Part shown: positions 27,542-34,551 of the stretch, piece by piece
Layout: every line of letters begins with the position of its first letter
Position numbering within the stretch: position 1 is the stretch's first letter
DNA from: an uncultured Collinsella sp.
GTDB lineage: Bacteria > Actinomycetota > Coriobacteriia > Coriobacteriales > Coriobacteriaceae
Reading direction: 5' to 3'
Assembly (NCBI GenBank): GCA_902489665.1
Contig: CABUAT010000006.1
Coordinates: forward strand, 1-64,000
DNA: 64,000 bases
Position numbers and translations under genes: made by a program
The notes under the pieces: model-generated
Seen by the model: only the letters and a program-made list of their open reading frames with translations
What the model was told of the DNA's origin: nothing
Databases searched by the model: none

Positions 27542-28060
27542 CTACGCCTCGTTTTCGATGGTGGCGCGGGCACGCTCGGCAGTCAGTTCTGCCAAACGTT
27601 CCTCGTCTACCAGGGTGAGGCCCTTGGTCGGGCACGCCTCGGCACACGCCGGACCGCCGGGACGGTCCACGCACAGGTCGCACTTGAGCACGAAGCTCTT
27701 GGTCTGCGAACCCACGCGAACGTCACCCATCAAGACGGGGACCTGCGTGGTCGCCACGCTCACGGCGCCAAAGGGGCAGGCCATGACGCAGCTCTTGCAG
27801 CCGATGCAGTTGTCCTCGTTGACGCCGATACGATGGTTCTTTGGATCAAAGAACAAGGCGCCCGTAGGACAGGCCTTCGCGCACGGAGCGTCCTCGCAGT
27901 GGTGACATGCCACCGGCGCGGAGATCTCGTAGGTGCGCGTCACGCGCAGGCGCGGCGCGGCGATGTTGCCGGGGATGTCGTGCGCCTCGATACACGCCGC
28001 CATGCAGGTTTGACACCCGATGCAGCGCGAAGAATCGGCTACGACTCGCTTATTACCCAT
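27542..28060 (-). CDS. hydN: Electron-transfer ferredoxin HydN
   Basis: 172 aa (E. coli HydN 175). Polyferredoxin with four [4Fe-4S] motifs: CIGCQTCMAAC, CHHCEDAPCAKACP, CIGCKSCVMACP, CDLCVDRPGGPACAEACP. Proposed to shuttle electrons from FdhF or help its maturation. The start at 28060 follows AGGAGGGAG; the open frame runs 58 codons further upstream without support. It is the first gene of the formate hydrogenlyase operon, with fdhF 76 bases downstream. Confidence 0.9.
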   Translation of the reverse strand: MGNKRVVADSSRCIGCQTCMAACIEAHDIPGNIAAPRLRVTRTYEISAPVACHHCEDAPCAKACPTGALFFDPKNHRIGVNEDNCIGCKSCVMACPFGAVSVATTQVPVLMGDVRVGSQTKSFVLKCDLCVDRPGGPACAEACPTKGLTLVDEERLAELTAERARATIENEA

Positions 28061-28486
28061 GTTGTTCACTCCCTCCTGAATCCCTTGCCGGAGAGACCCT
28101 GTCGACATTGACCCAAGCCGCCCGTGGCCTGGCATCGACGAATCGAATGCATGCGGCGAAACATGCACTCGGTAGAGTTTCTCCAACGATATACAGGTTA
28201 AATATACGCAGTTGCAGGGGGCAAACTTGAGCATAGGCCCTGCAATACGGGTGTATTGCAGGGGTTTTGGCAGGTTGGAATTATTCTCTAGAAGCTATAA
28301 AGGTGAGTGTATTACATGCGTACACCTCAGAGATTTTTATGCGCTCTCATTTTGGATGTACTACGCTTGTATTCGTGTTTATGGTTATCAACTTGAGTGA
28401 AATAAAGTAATCGTTATAAGATGCTCAAGTATCGGCACATGCCGCATTTGACCGACTATATTGCACGCTCATTAAGGGGGCCAGTG
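28061..28486. other. AT-richer divergent intergenic region, hydN / antitoxin
   Basis: No credible gene. It should hold the promoter of the hydN-fdhF-hyf operon on the minus strand and that of the toxin-antitoxin pair on the plus strand. A palindrome and a third half-site are listed separately. The part 28265-28440 is markedly AT-rich compared with the neighbours. The TTGACC at 28449 could be part of the antitoxin promoter, but no convincing -10 is placed. Confidence 0.5.
28213..28264. promoter_or_regulatory. Candidate operator: palindrome plus half-site upstream of hydN
   Basis: An exact 11-bp inverted repeat CCCTGCAATAC/GTATTGCAGGG with 4-nt spacer (28239-28264), and a third TTGCAGGG half-site at 28213-28220. 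It lies about 150-200 bases upstream of hydN. It could bind a regulator of the hydrogenlyase operon; a transcript hairpin is the alternative. Confidence 0.5.
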
Positions 28487-28810
28487 ATGTCATCGACTCA
28501 AAAAAGAGCCATCCTGCAGGTGCGCATTCGCGAGGAAGACAAGCAGCATGCCGAGCATCTCTACGACGCGATGGGCACATCGCTCGCCGAGGCTGTCCGT
28601 CTATTTGTCGCGCAGAGCATTTTGATGCGCAAGCTTCCCTTTCAGCCGGTCGCCGTGCGCTCAAAGGACGGCACCGCCGCCTATGGATCGCTCAAAGCAT
28701 ATGGTGACCCCAATCGCCGCGCCGAGGAGCGCAATGCCTGGATTGAATACCTAGCCACAGAAAGCGATGAGTCGGTTTTGGGTCCCGAGGAAGTAGATAT
28801 CCATGAGTAG
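28487..28810 (+). CDS. RelB/DinJ-family antitoxin
   Basis: 107 aa. The N-terminal 45 residues match the ribbon-helix-helix DNA-binding region of RelB/DinJ antitoxins (AILQVRIREEDKQHAEHLYDAMGTSLAEAVRLFVAQSI). The C-terminal 60 residues would be the toxin-binding tail. Start at 28487 follows AAGGGGG. It overlaps the next gene by 8 bases, as in toxin-antitoxin operons, and probably represses its own promoter. Confidence 0.82.
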   Translation: MSSTQKRAILQVRIREEDKQHAEHLYDAMGTSLAEAVRLFVAQSILMRKLPFQPVAVRSKDGTAAYGSLKAYGDPNRRAEERNAWIEYLATESDESVLGPEEVDIHE

Positions 28811-29279
28811 CACCATCATCGACGAGACCGTCATCCTGCGCTACCTGCTTAACGACGACGAGGTCCTGTCACCGCGCGCCGCCAAGGTCATCGCCACGCG
28901 CACCGCTCGCGTCTACCCCGAGATCATCACACGCGTCGCCGTTACGCTGCGCGACGTCTACAAGGTCCCGCGCGTGGAGATTGCGACGGCCATGACCAAG
29001 CTGCTCGATGACGTCATGGTCGACGAGCCCACCGTTATCGCCCTTGCCATCAAACTCTTTGGCAAGACCCATATGGACTTTACCGACTGCCTCCTCGCAG
29101 CCCGAACCGCCATCTACAACGATGATGTCGTGAGCTTTGGCAAGCCCATCATCCAAGGCATGATCGACTACCGCCGCCAACGCCAAACCGCGGCCGACGC
29201 CCGCGACCGCGCCTCCGAAGCCCGCAGCCGAAGCACCGACTCCACCATCGACAAACTCCGCCACCAATCCCGCCACTAA
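28803..29279 (+). CDS. PIN-domain toxin (putative ribonuclease)
   Basis: 158 aa. The N-terminal 120 residues fit a PIN nuclease: an acidic residue in IDETVILRYLLNDD at the start, an acidic pair in HMDFTDCLLAARTA, and the closing DDVVSFGKPI strand. The last 35 residues are an Arg/Ala-rich charged tail. Start overlaps the RelB-like antitoxin. PIN toxins are usually paired with VapB/AbrB, Phd or RHH proteins; the pairing with a RelB/DinJ-type RHH protein is less common. The RNA target is unknown. Confidence 0.75.
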   Translation: MSSTIIDETVILRYLLNDDEVLSPRAAKVIATRTARVYPEIITRVAVTLRDVYKVPRVEIATAMTKLLDDVMVDEPTVIALAIKLFGKTHMDFTDCLLAARTAIYNDDVVSFGKPIIQGMIDYRRQRQTAADARDRASEARSRSTDSTIDKLRHQSRH

Positions 29280-29324
29280 CCGACAGGCAACGGCATCGCC
29301 CGCCACTCAGCCCCATCCCCTCTT

Positions 29325-29393
29325 AAGTTGCGGTGAAATAGTTCCTGGATTTAGGCTTATTCGAGCTTTTCAGGAACTATTCCACCGCAACTT
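29325..29393. repeat. Long palindromic repeat, copy 1 of 4
   Basis: 23-bp arms beginning AAGTTGCGGTGAAATAG and ending CACCGCAACTT (one mismatch) around a 23-nt loop. It lies after the PIN toxin gene and before the AbiEi-like gene, both on the plus strand. The outer 17 bases are shared with the copies at 30636, 47724 and 56290. Confidence 0.9.
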
Positions 29394-29577
29394 TCTGTAA
29401 GGGTGGTTTTTAGTGCCGCCGAGGGGCACTAATCAACCGTTTGCCGATATGTTTGGCTACGACTCATGACTCTGACCTGCCCCGTCAAGCTTTTGGTCAG
29501 TTCATGGCAAGGTCAGGCGGGCCAAATATGGGATAGCGTAGTGTCATTCACTCCCCCTCGAGACCATGGGGTCGAAA

Positions 29578-30573
29578 ATGAGTCATGATAAACGCTGTAC
29601 CAAACCGCAATTAGAGCTGTTCTTCCGGTTATTCGAGGCCCATCATGGCGGGCACCTGTTTGTAGCTACCAAAAAATGGGATGAACGCTGTGCCTACGCG
29701 CTCATGCAAAAAGAGATGATTATTCGACTCTACAACCATGTCTACGCTGATCCCGCGTATTGGAATGACCTCGGCGTCGAAGATCGCATCTTTCAATTGG
29801 CATCCGCTATTGCGGTCGTTGAACCGAATGCCGTGTTTTGTGGAGCAACGGCGGCACTGCTCTATGGCATCGGTTCTGCATATTCGCTTCTCGACAAGGT
29901 GCAAGTGCTGTTGCCGCGTTCCACCAGACGCGATATGTACGAATTCGTTGAATACCGACGCTGGCGGCCGGGCGACGTATGGCAGCTCGGTCCTTTTACG
30001 TTAACGAATCCATATCGCACGGTGGTCGACATCGCCCGAACTAACGCTTTTCGATATGCACTAGGCTATGTCGACGGGTTGGCTCGTGAGTACGGTGTCG
30101 AGCGTGAAGAATTGCGTGCATATGCACAAAGGAACTGCCGCGGACTGCACGGCATCGCGCGCGCATTTGACGTTTTTGAACACATGGATGGCAGATCGGA
30201 TAACGGTGGAGAATCCGAAGCACGGGCGGCAATGATTCTGGCGGGAGTTGCCGCTCCCGAACTTCAGGTTGAAATCACTCGACCGGGAAACGCCGGCTAT
30301 TATTTGGCAGATTACGGCTGGCAGATGCCAAACGGCTCTTGGATGCTGGCTGAGCTGCATGGACTAGGCAAGTTTGAGGACGATGCCCAAAATGATCCGG
30401 AACATACTGCGGCAAAAACCTATCGAGCTGCCCTCATGCGCGACACGAACCTGCGTGCCATGGGCCACAACGTCATTCATTTCAAGCTCTCAGACACCTA
30501 CGATGTCAAAGCGTTCGGCTCCATGATGCGCGGCTACGGTATACCAACCACAAAACCCTACGCAGACTCCTGA
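29578..30573 (+). CDS. AbiEi-antitoxin-like protein with C-terminal PD-(D/E)XK-type nuclease domain
   Basis: 331 aa. Residues up to about 180 look like the AbiEi/type IV antitoxin family of actinobacteria (IIRLYNHVYADPAYW, AVFCGATAALLYGIG, NPYRTVVDIAR). The C-terminal 130 residues resemble a DUF559/Vsr-like nuclease: E in GGESEARAAMILAG, D in YLADYGW and E in LAELHGLGKFE. No AbiEii nucleotidyltransferase toxin partner is adjacent. Codon use is more AT-rich than its neighbours, and copies of the same palindrome sit on both sides. Start uncertain: 29566 or 29578; the latter has GGGG upstream. Function could be regulation or defence. Confidence 0.65.
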   Translation: MSHDKRCTKPQLELFFRLFEAHHGGHLFVATKKWDERCAYALMQKEMIIRLYNHVYADPAYWNDLGVEDRIFQLASAIAVVEPNAVFCGATAALLYGIGSAYSLLDKVQVLLPRSTRRDMYEFVEYRRWRPGDVWQLGPFTLTNPYRTVVDIARTNAFRYALGYVDGLAREYGVEREELRAYAQRNCRGLHGIARAFDVFEHMDGRSDNGGESEARAAMILAGVAAPELQVEITRPGNAGYYLADYGWQMPNGSWMLAELHGLGKFEDDAQNDPEHTAAKTYRAALMRDTNLRAMGHNVIHFKLSDTYDVKAFGSMMRGYGIPTTKPYADS

Positions 30574-30635
30574 CCGGCTGTCCTCATCTTCTCGACAACA
30601 GAACCCATCATCGACCCAGCCCGCTCGGCCTCAAT

Positions 30636-30704
30636 AAGTTGCGGTGAAATAGTTCCTGGATAACAGCTTTTGCGGCTAATCCAGGAACTATTTCACCGCA
30701 ACTT
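30636..30704. repeat. Long palindromic repeat, copy 2 of 4
   Basis: Perfect arms of about 26 bp (AAGTTGCGGTGAAATAGTTC.. outward) around a 17-nt loop. It lies between the convergent AbiEi-like gene (plus) and the tRNA-Gly gene (minus). Confidence 0.92.
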
Positions 30705-30738
30705 AGAAGGGGATGTGGGGTCCCGGCATGTATATGAA

Positions 30739-30772
30739 AACGGCTCTGGCACCAAAAGGAGCCAAAGCCGTT
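30739..30772 (-). terminator. Terminator of the tRNA-Pro/tRNA-Gly transcript
   Basis: 12-nt arms AACGGCTTTGGC and GCCAGAGCCGTT with one mismatch and a 10-nt loop, then TTCAT, 16 bases after tRNA-Gly on the minus strand. Confidence 0.7.
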
Positions 30773-30787
30773 AAAGATATCCTATGG

Positions 30788-30858
30788 AGCGGGCGACGGG
30801 AATCGAACCCGCGTCATCAGCTTGGAAGGCTGGGGTTCTACCATTGAACTACGCCCGC
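30788..30858 (-). tRNA. tRNA-Gly (anticodon TCC)
   Basis: 71 nt. Acceptor GCGGGCG/CGCCCGC, D arm with AATGGTAGAAC, anticodon loop CTTCCAA, T loop TTCGATT. CCA is not encoded. It follows tRNA-Pro by 9 bases. Confidence 0.95.
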
Positions 30859-30867
30859 AAGATATGG

Positions 30868-30941
30868 TCGGGACGACAGGATTTGAACCTGCGACATCCT
30901 GCTCCCAAAGCAGGCGCGCTACCAAACTGCGCCACGTCCCG
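30868..30941 (-). tRNA. tRNA-Pro (anticodon TGG)
   Basis: 74 nt. Acceptor CGGGACG/CGTCCCG, D arm with TTTGGTAGCGC, anticodon loop TTTGGGA giving TGG, T loop TTCAAAT. CCA is not encoded. Confidence 0.95.
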
Positions 30942-30992
30942 AAGGTGTTGAGCAGCTAAGGTCTAAACCTTGCGTGTCCCAAAGCGAAGGAA

Positions 30993-31021
30993 ATTATAGG
31001 GGAGACTCCCCGCCTGTGCAA
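30993..31021 (-). promoter_or_regulatory. Promoter of the tRNA-Pro/tRNA-Gly operon
   Basis: On the minus strand TTGCAC (31016-31021), a 17-base spacer containing GGGGAGTCTCCCC, and a perfect TATAAT (30993-30998), about 50 bases before the mature tRNA-Pro. Confidence 0.85.
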
Positions 31022-31032
31022 GCGCAGAAACC

Positions 31033-32391
31033 CTAGCTCCTCGAATGTGCGACAAACTTGCTGTGGAGCAGACCGATCACAAACGCCGCCACGGCAACCG
31101 GCGCCCACGCGGCACCGATATCCGCCAGCGGAAGAACATCAAACGGTAGCCACGCGCCCGCAAAGAACGCATCGCGGACCGAGGTGACCACACTCTGCAC
31201 AGCAACCACGCCGCCGACCCACACCCACACCTGCGGATGAGCGTCGCAAAAGCCGTGCACCAGGCCCATAAGCACCAGCACAATGGCAACGGGATACAGG
31301 GCATTGAGCATAGGCACCGAGAACATGAGGATCACGTCGAGGCCCACGTTGGAGAGCAGGCACGAAAACGCCGCGAACACAAAGGCGAGGATCGCGAAGG
31401 GGCGGCGCATGGCCTCCTCGGAGGCCTCCGCTCCCCCTTCAACCACGTACGTCTCACAGAAATAGCGCGCGCAGCAACTAATGAGGCCAATGCACACGTT
31501 CATGCAGGCGAGGAAGAAGATGGCGAAGACCACGACCGTGCCGGCAAGGCCAAAGTGCATGGAGGCCGAGCGAGCAAGGATTGCAGCGCCGTTGGTGGCG
31601 TCGGGCATCACGGTGCCGAGCTGCATACCGGCAAGGGCCAAGCCGCAATAGATAATGGCCATGAGCACGCCGGCGATCACACCGGAACGCGAAATCTCGA
31701 AGGCCACGCGCTTGTCATCGGTAACGCCCAGTTCGTGAATGGTCTCGGCGATGATAATGCCAAAGGCGAGCGATGCGAGCAGGTCCATGGTCTGATAGCC
31801 AGTCAGAAAGCCCTGCACGGCGGCGCCTGCATCGTAGGGAGCCTGAGGCGCGGCAGCCGGTCCCAGTGGCGAGATCACGGCAGCACCCACGACCAGTACG
31901 ATGAGCGCAATGAGCGCGGGGCCCGTAATGCGACCGAGTACGCGTGTAATGACACCCGGGCGCAGCGTGAGCGCAAACGCGATGATGAAGAACCCGATGG
32001 CAAACGCCAGACGTGCCGTGCCGAGCGAAACGCCCTCGGGCAGCAGCGGCACCAGCATCTCGAAGGCCGTGGAGCTTGTGCGCGGAATAGCCAGGCACGG
32101 GCCGATGGCCAGGTAGACCGCCGCAACGAAGAATTCGCCAAACTTAGGATGCACGCGGCCGGCAAGCTCGCGCGCCGTTCCGGCAAGTGCCACGGCGATA
32201 AAACCCATGACGGGCAGGCCGATGGCGGCAATCAGAAAGCCGAGCATGGCGACCGGCGTGGCAGAACCAGCCTGCAGCGCCAGCAGCGGCGGAATAATGA
32301 GGTTGCCGGCGCCAAAGAGCATCGAGAACAGCGCAATGCCGACGGTAACGACATGGTCGGAGCGCAAACCGCGCGGAGCGGATGAGGCCAT
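31033..32391 (-). CDS. brnQ: Branched-chain amino acid transporter BrnQ
   Basis: 452 aa, about 12 helices, LIVCS family (Na+-coupled Leu/Ile/Val uptake). The family start GIALFSMLFGAGNLIIPP is near the N-terminus, followed by LIVCS-type segments such as GYQTMDLLASLAFGIII. ATG at 32391 has AAAGG at a proper distance. Only about 20 bases separate it from the terminator of the upstream cysteine desulfurase operon, so its promoter must overlap that terminator or it relies on read-through. Confidence 0.92.
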   Translation of the reverse strand: MASSAPRGLRSDHVVTVGIALFSMLFGAGNLIIPPLLALQAGSATPVAMLGFLIAAIGLPVMGFIAVALAGTARELAGRVHPKFGEFFVAAVYLAIGPCLAIPRTSSTAFEMLVPLLPEGVSLGTARLAFAIGFFIIAFALTLRPGVITRVLGRITGPALIALIVLVVGAAVISPLGPAAAPQAPYDAGAAVQGFLTGYQTMDLLASLAFGIIIAETIHELGVTDDKRVAFEISRSGVIAGVLMAIIYCGLALAGMQLGTVMPDATNGAAILARSASMHFGLAGTVVVFAIFFLACMNVCIGLISCCARYFCETYVVEGGAEASEEAMRRPFAILAFVFAAFSCLLSNVGLDVILMFSVPMLNALYPVAIVLVLMGLVHGFCDAHPQVWVWVGGVVAVQSVVTSVRDAFFAGAWLPFDVLPLADIGAAWAPVAVAAFVIGLLHSKFVAHSRS

Positions 32392-32414
32392 ATGCACACC
32401 TTTCGGGTCGAAAC

Positions 32415-32444
32415 AAAAACGGGACGGGCAAAAGACCCGTCCCG
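32415..32444 (-). terminator. Terminator after the selD-yedF-cysteine desulfurase operon
   Basis: CGGGACGGG/CCCGTCCCG 9-bp stem, 7-nt loop and TTTTTG on the minus strand, 15 bases after the stop at 32459. Confidence 0.85.
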
Positions 32445-32458
32445 CAAGTATATACGCT

Positions 32459-33598
32459 CTAGCAGGCTAAATCGCGCAAAGCGTCAATCGCGGTGTCGAC
32501 TTCCTCGTCCGTGTTGAAATACCCAAACGAGAAGCGGACGACGCCCTGGCGCTCGGTCCCCAGCGCGCGGTGCATGAGCGGAGCGCAATGGGCACCGGGG
32601 CGCGTCGCAATCCCCCACCCTTGCATGAGCGCGTCCGAAATCTCGGCAGAGTCGATATCGGCTACGTTGAGCGACACAATCGCAGAGCGCGCCTGCTGGT
32701 CAAAGGCACCGTAGAGCTTAATCCCCGGAATCTTGCGCACACCGGCAAGGAAGCGATCAGCGAGCGCACGCTCGTGGGCAGCAATCGCCTCGACCCCACC
32801 CTGGGCCTCGATAAAGTCGAGACCAGCGGAAAGTCCCGCGATGCCATGACCGTTGAGCGTGCCCGCCTCAAGGCGCGTGGGCCACTCAAGCGGCTGCAGC
32901 GCATCGAAGCTGTGCACGCCCGTGCCGCCCATGGCCCACGGAGCCACGTCAATGCCCTCCGCCACGGCCAGGCCGCCGGTGCCTTGAGGTCCCACGAGCC
33001 CCTTATGGCCGGTAAAGCACACAATGTCGAGCCCCATGGCCTGCATATCGATATGCATCGCGCCGGCAGACTGCGAGGCGTCGACGATCACCAGCGCGCC
33101 GGCCGCATGCGCGATGGCAGCCACGCGCGCAATGTCGACCGCGTTGCCGGTCACATTGGAGGCGTGCGTCACCACCACGGCACGCGTGCCCGGCGTGACC
33201 AACCGCTCGAGCTCGTCGTAGTCGAGCACACCGTTCGCGTCGCAGCCCGCATGCTCAACGGTCACGCCCTGCTCTGCCGCCAAGCGGTTGAGCGGACGTA
33301 GCACCGAGTTGTGCTCAAGCACCGTCGTGACCACGCGGTCGCCGGGGCGCACCACGCCATTGATAACGGTGTTGAGCGCCGCGGTGGAGTTGGGCGTAAA
33401 ACAAACATGGTCAGCACGCGGGCAACCCAAAAGGCGCGCGAGCTTGGCACGGCAAGCGTGAATCGTACGAGCGGCATCGAGGGCACCCGACGTGGCGCCG
33501 CGCCCGGCATTGCCGAGCGAGCACATCGCCTGCGTCACGGCATCGATGACCACCTGCGGCTTGTGCATGGTCGTTGCCGCGTTATCCAGATAGATCAT
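32459..33598 (-). CDS. Cysteine desulfurase-family PLP enzyme of the selenium cluster
   Basis: 379 aa, class V aminotransferase. Begins MIYLDNAATT, with CFTPNSTAALNTVINGVV and the PLP Lys in CFTGHKGLVGPQGTGG. Enzymes of this kind release sulfur from cysteine or selenium from selenocysteine. It overlaps the DUF3343 gene by ATGA, so it is translationally coupled to the selenium genes, which suggests a role in Se mobilisation or Mo-hydroxylase maturation rather than general Fe-S assembly (no IscU is nearby). Last gene of its operon. Confidence 0.88.
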   Translation of the reverse strand: MIYLDNAATTMHKPQVVIDAVTQAMCSLGNAGRGATSGALDAARTIHACRAKLARLLGCPRADHVCFTPNSTAALNTVINGVVRPGDRVVTTVLEHNSVLRPLNRLAAEQGVTVEHAGCDANGVLDYDELERLVTPGTRAVVVTHASNVTGNAVDIARVAAIAHAAGALVIVDASQSAGAMHIDMQAMGLDIVCFTGHKGLVGPQGTGGLAVAEGIDVAPWAMGGTGVHSFDALQPLEWPTRLEAGTLNGHGIAGLSAGLDFIEAQGGVEAIAAHERALADRFLAGVRKIPGIKLYGAFDQQARSAIVSLNVADIDSAEISDALMQGWGIATRPGAHCAPLMHRALGTERQGVVRFSFGYFNTDEEVDTAIDALRDLAC

Positions 33599-33846
33599 CG
33601 CACGACCTCCCACATATCGATCACGGTGAAGCCCTCGGTGGGAACGCCCGCCGAGGCAAGTTCGCCGCGCAGCAGTTCCTCATCGGCAGGCAACGCCTTC
33701 CACGCCAAACCGCAGCCGGCAGCGACCTCCCCGGGCACGGGAATCGTCCGCCCGGGAAGACCGCGCTCAATGCACAGGGATTCGCAACCCATGGCGGCCG
33801 CCGTGGTAGGAAACGTGATGACAAGCGCCGGGCGCTTCTCCCTCAT
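33595..33846 (-). CDS. DUF3343 small protein (putative Se/S binding)
   Basis: 83 aa. It contains the AAAMGCESLCIERGLPGRTI and GCGLAWKALP segments of DUF3343, sharing Cys positions with the longer copy at 5583-5978. Family members sit next to yedF and selD in many anaerobes; activity unproven. Start at 33846 chosen over a non-supported upstream codon. Stop overlaps the cysteine desulfurase start. Confidence 0.8.
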   Translation of the reverse strand: MREKRPALVITFPTTAAAMGCESLCIERGLPGRTIPVPGEVAAGCGLAWKALPADEELLRGELASAGVPTEGFTVIDMWEVVR

Positions 33847-33865
33847 GGCAACTCCAACCAATACG

Positions 33866-34492
33866 CTACGGGCGCACGACGCGCACGGCCTGCTCCATCT
33901 TCTCCACGATCACGTACATGTTGGTGACCTCGCCCACCGCAAGCTGGTCTTTAATGCCATAGTGGTCGAGGCAGGTGCCGCAGGTGAGAATCTCGACACC
34001 CTGCTCCGCCAGGCCCTTCAGGTCGTCGAGCACCGGCGAACCCTCGACGGTGAGCTTGGCACCGCCGTTGTAGAACAGCATGGTCGCGGGCAGTTCCTCC
34101 TGCTGCGTCACGGCAAAGATAAACGCCTTCATGAGCTTGTGGCCCAGCTCGTCGTCGCCACGGCCCATGCAGTCGGTGTAGACGGAAATGACGAGCTTGC
34201 CCTTGCCGGCGCTGGCATCACAGAAGGCAGCGCCATCCTGCTCGGGATCGGCCACGGCAACGGCGCCAGAGGTCGCCACGGTCACGTGCCACTCGGCGTC
34301 AGAAACCTTCTCGACCAAGGCCGTGCAGCCCTTCTCCTGCGCCATCTTGGAGATGTTCTTGACGGCGGTCTCGTTATCGACCGAGGTCACGACTGTGCCC
34401 TCGCCATCGAGCTGCTTCAGGGCTTTGAGCGTCTTGACGACGGGCAGCGGGCAGGCATCGCCCATGGCATTGACTTCAATTTTGGTAGACAT
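33866..34492 (-). CDS. yedF: Selenium metabolism protein YedF
   Basis: 208 aa. The N-terminal 70 residues are a TusA-like domain with the CPLP sulfur/selenium carrier motif (GDACPLPVV). The rest is a DsrE-like domain ending EILTCGTCLDHYG with two cysteines. This two-domain form is tied by genome context to selenium use, possibly passing Se to SelD. Start at 34492; the open frame extends 35 codons upstream across a hairpin. Located between selD and DUF3343. Confidence 0.9.
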   Translation of the reverse strand: MSTKIEVNAMGDACPLPVVKTLKALKQLDGEGTVVTSVDNETAVKNISKMAQEKGCTALVEKVSDAEWHVTVATSGAVAVADPEQDGAAFCDASAGKGKLVISVYTDCMGRGDDELGHKLMKAFIFAVTQQEELPATMLFYNGGAKLTVEGSPVLDDLKGLAEQGVEILTCGTCLDHYGIKDQLAVGEVTNMYVIVEKMEQAVRVVRP

Positions 34493-34511
34493 AGTTTTTC
34501 CTTTCAAAAGG

Positions 34512-34535
34512 GACCGCCCAGAACAGTAGGCGGTC
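34512..34535 (-). other. Intercistronic hairpin between selD and yedF
   Basis: GACCGCC/GGCGGTC 7-bp stem with 10-nt loop, followed on the minus strand by CCTTTTG. It could be a weak attenuator in the selenium operon. Confidence 0.5.
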
Positions 34536-34551
34536 GCATAAACGGTTTTCC

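Noticed and set aside
28061..28310. Sigma-54 promoter for the hydrogenlyase operon as in E. coli
   Set aside because: No GG-N10-GC element at a fitting place; only partial matches.
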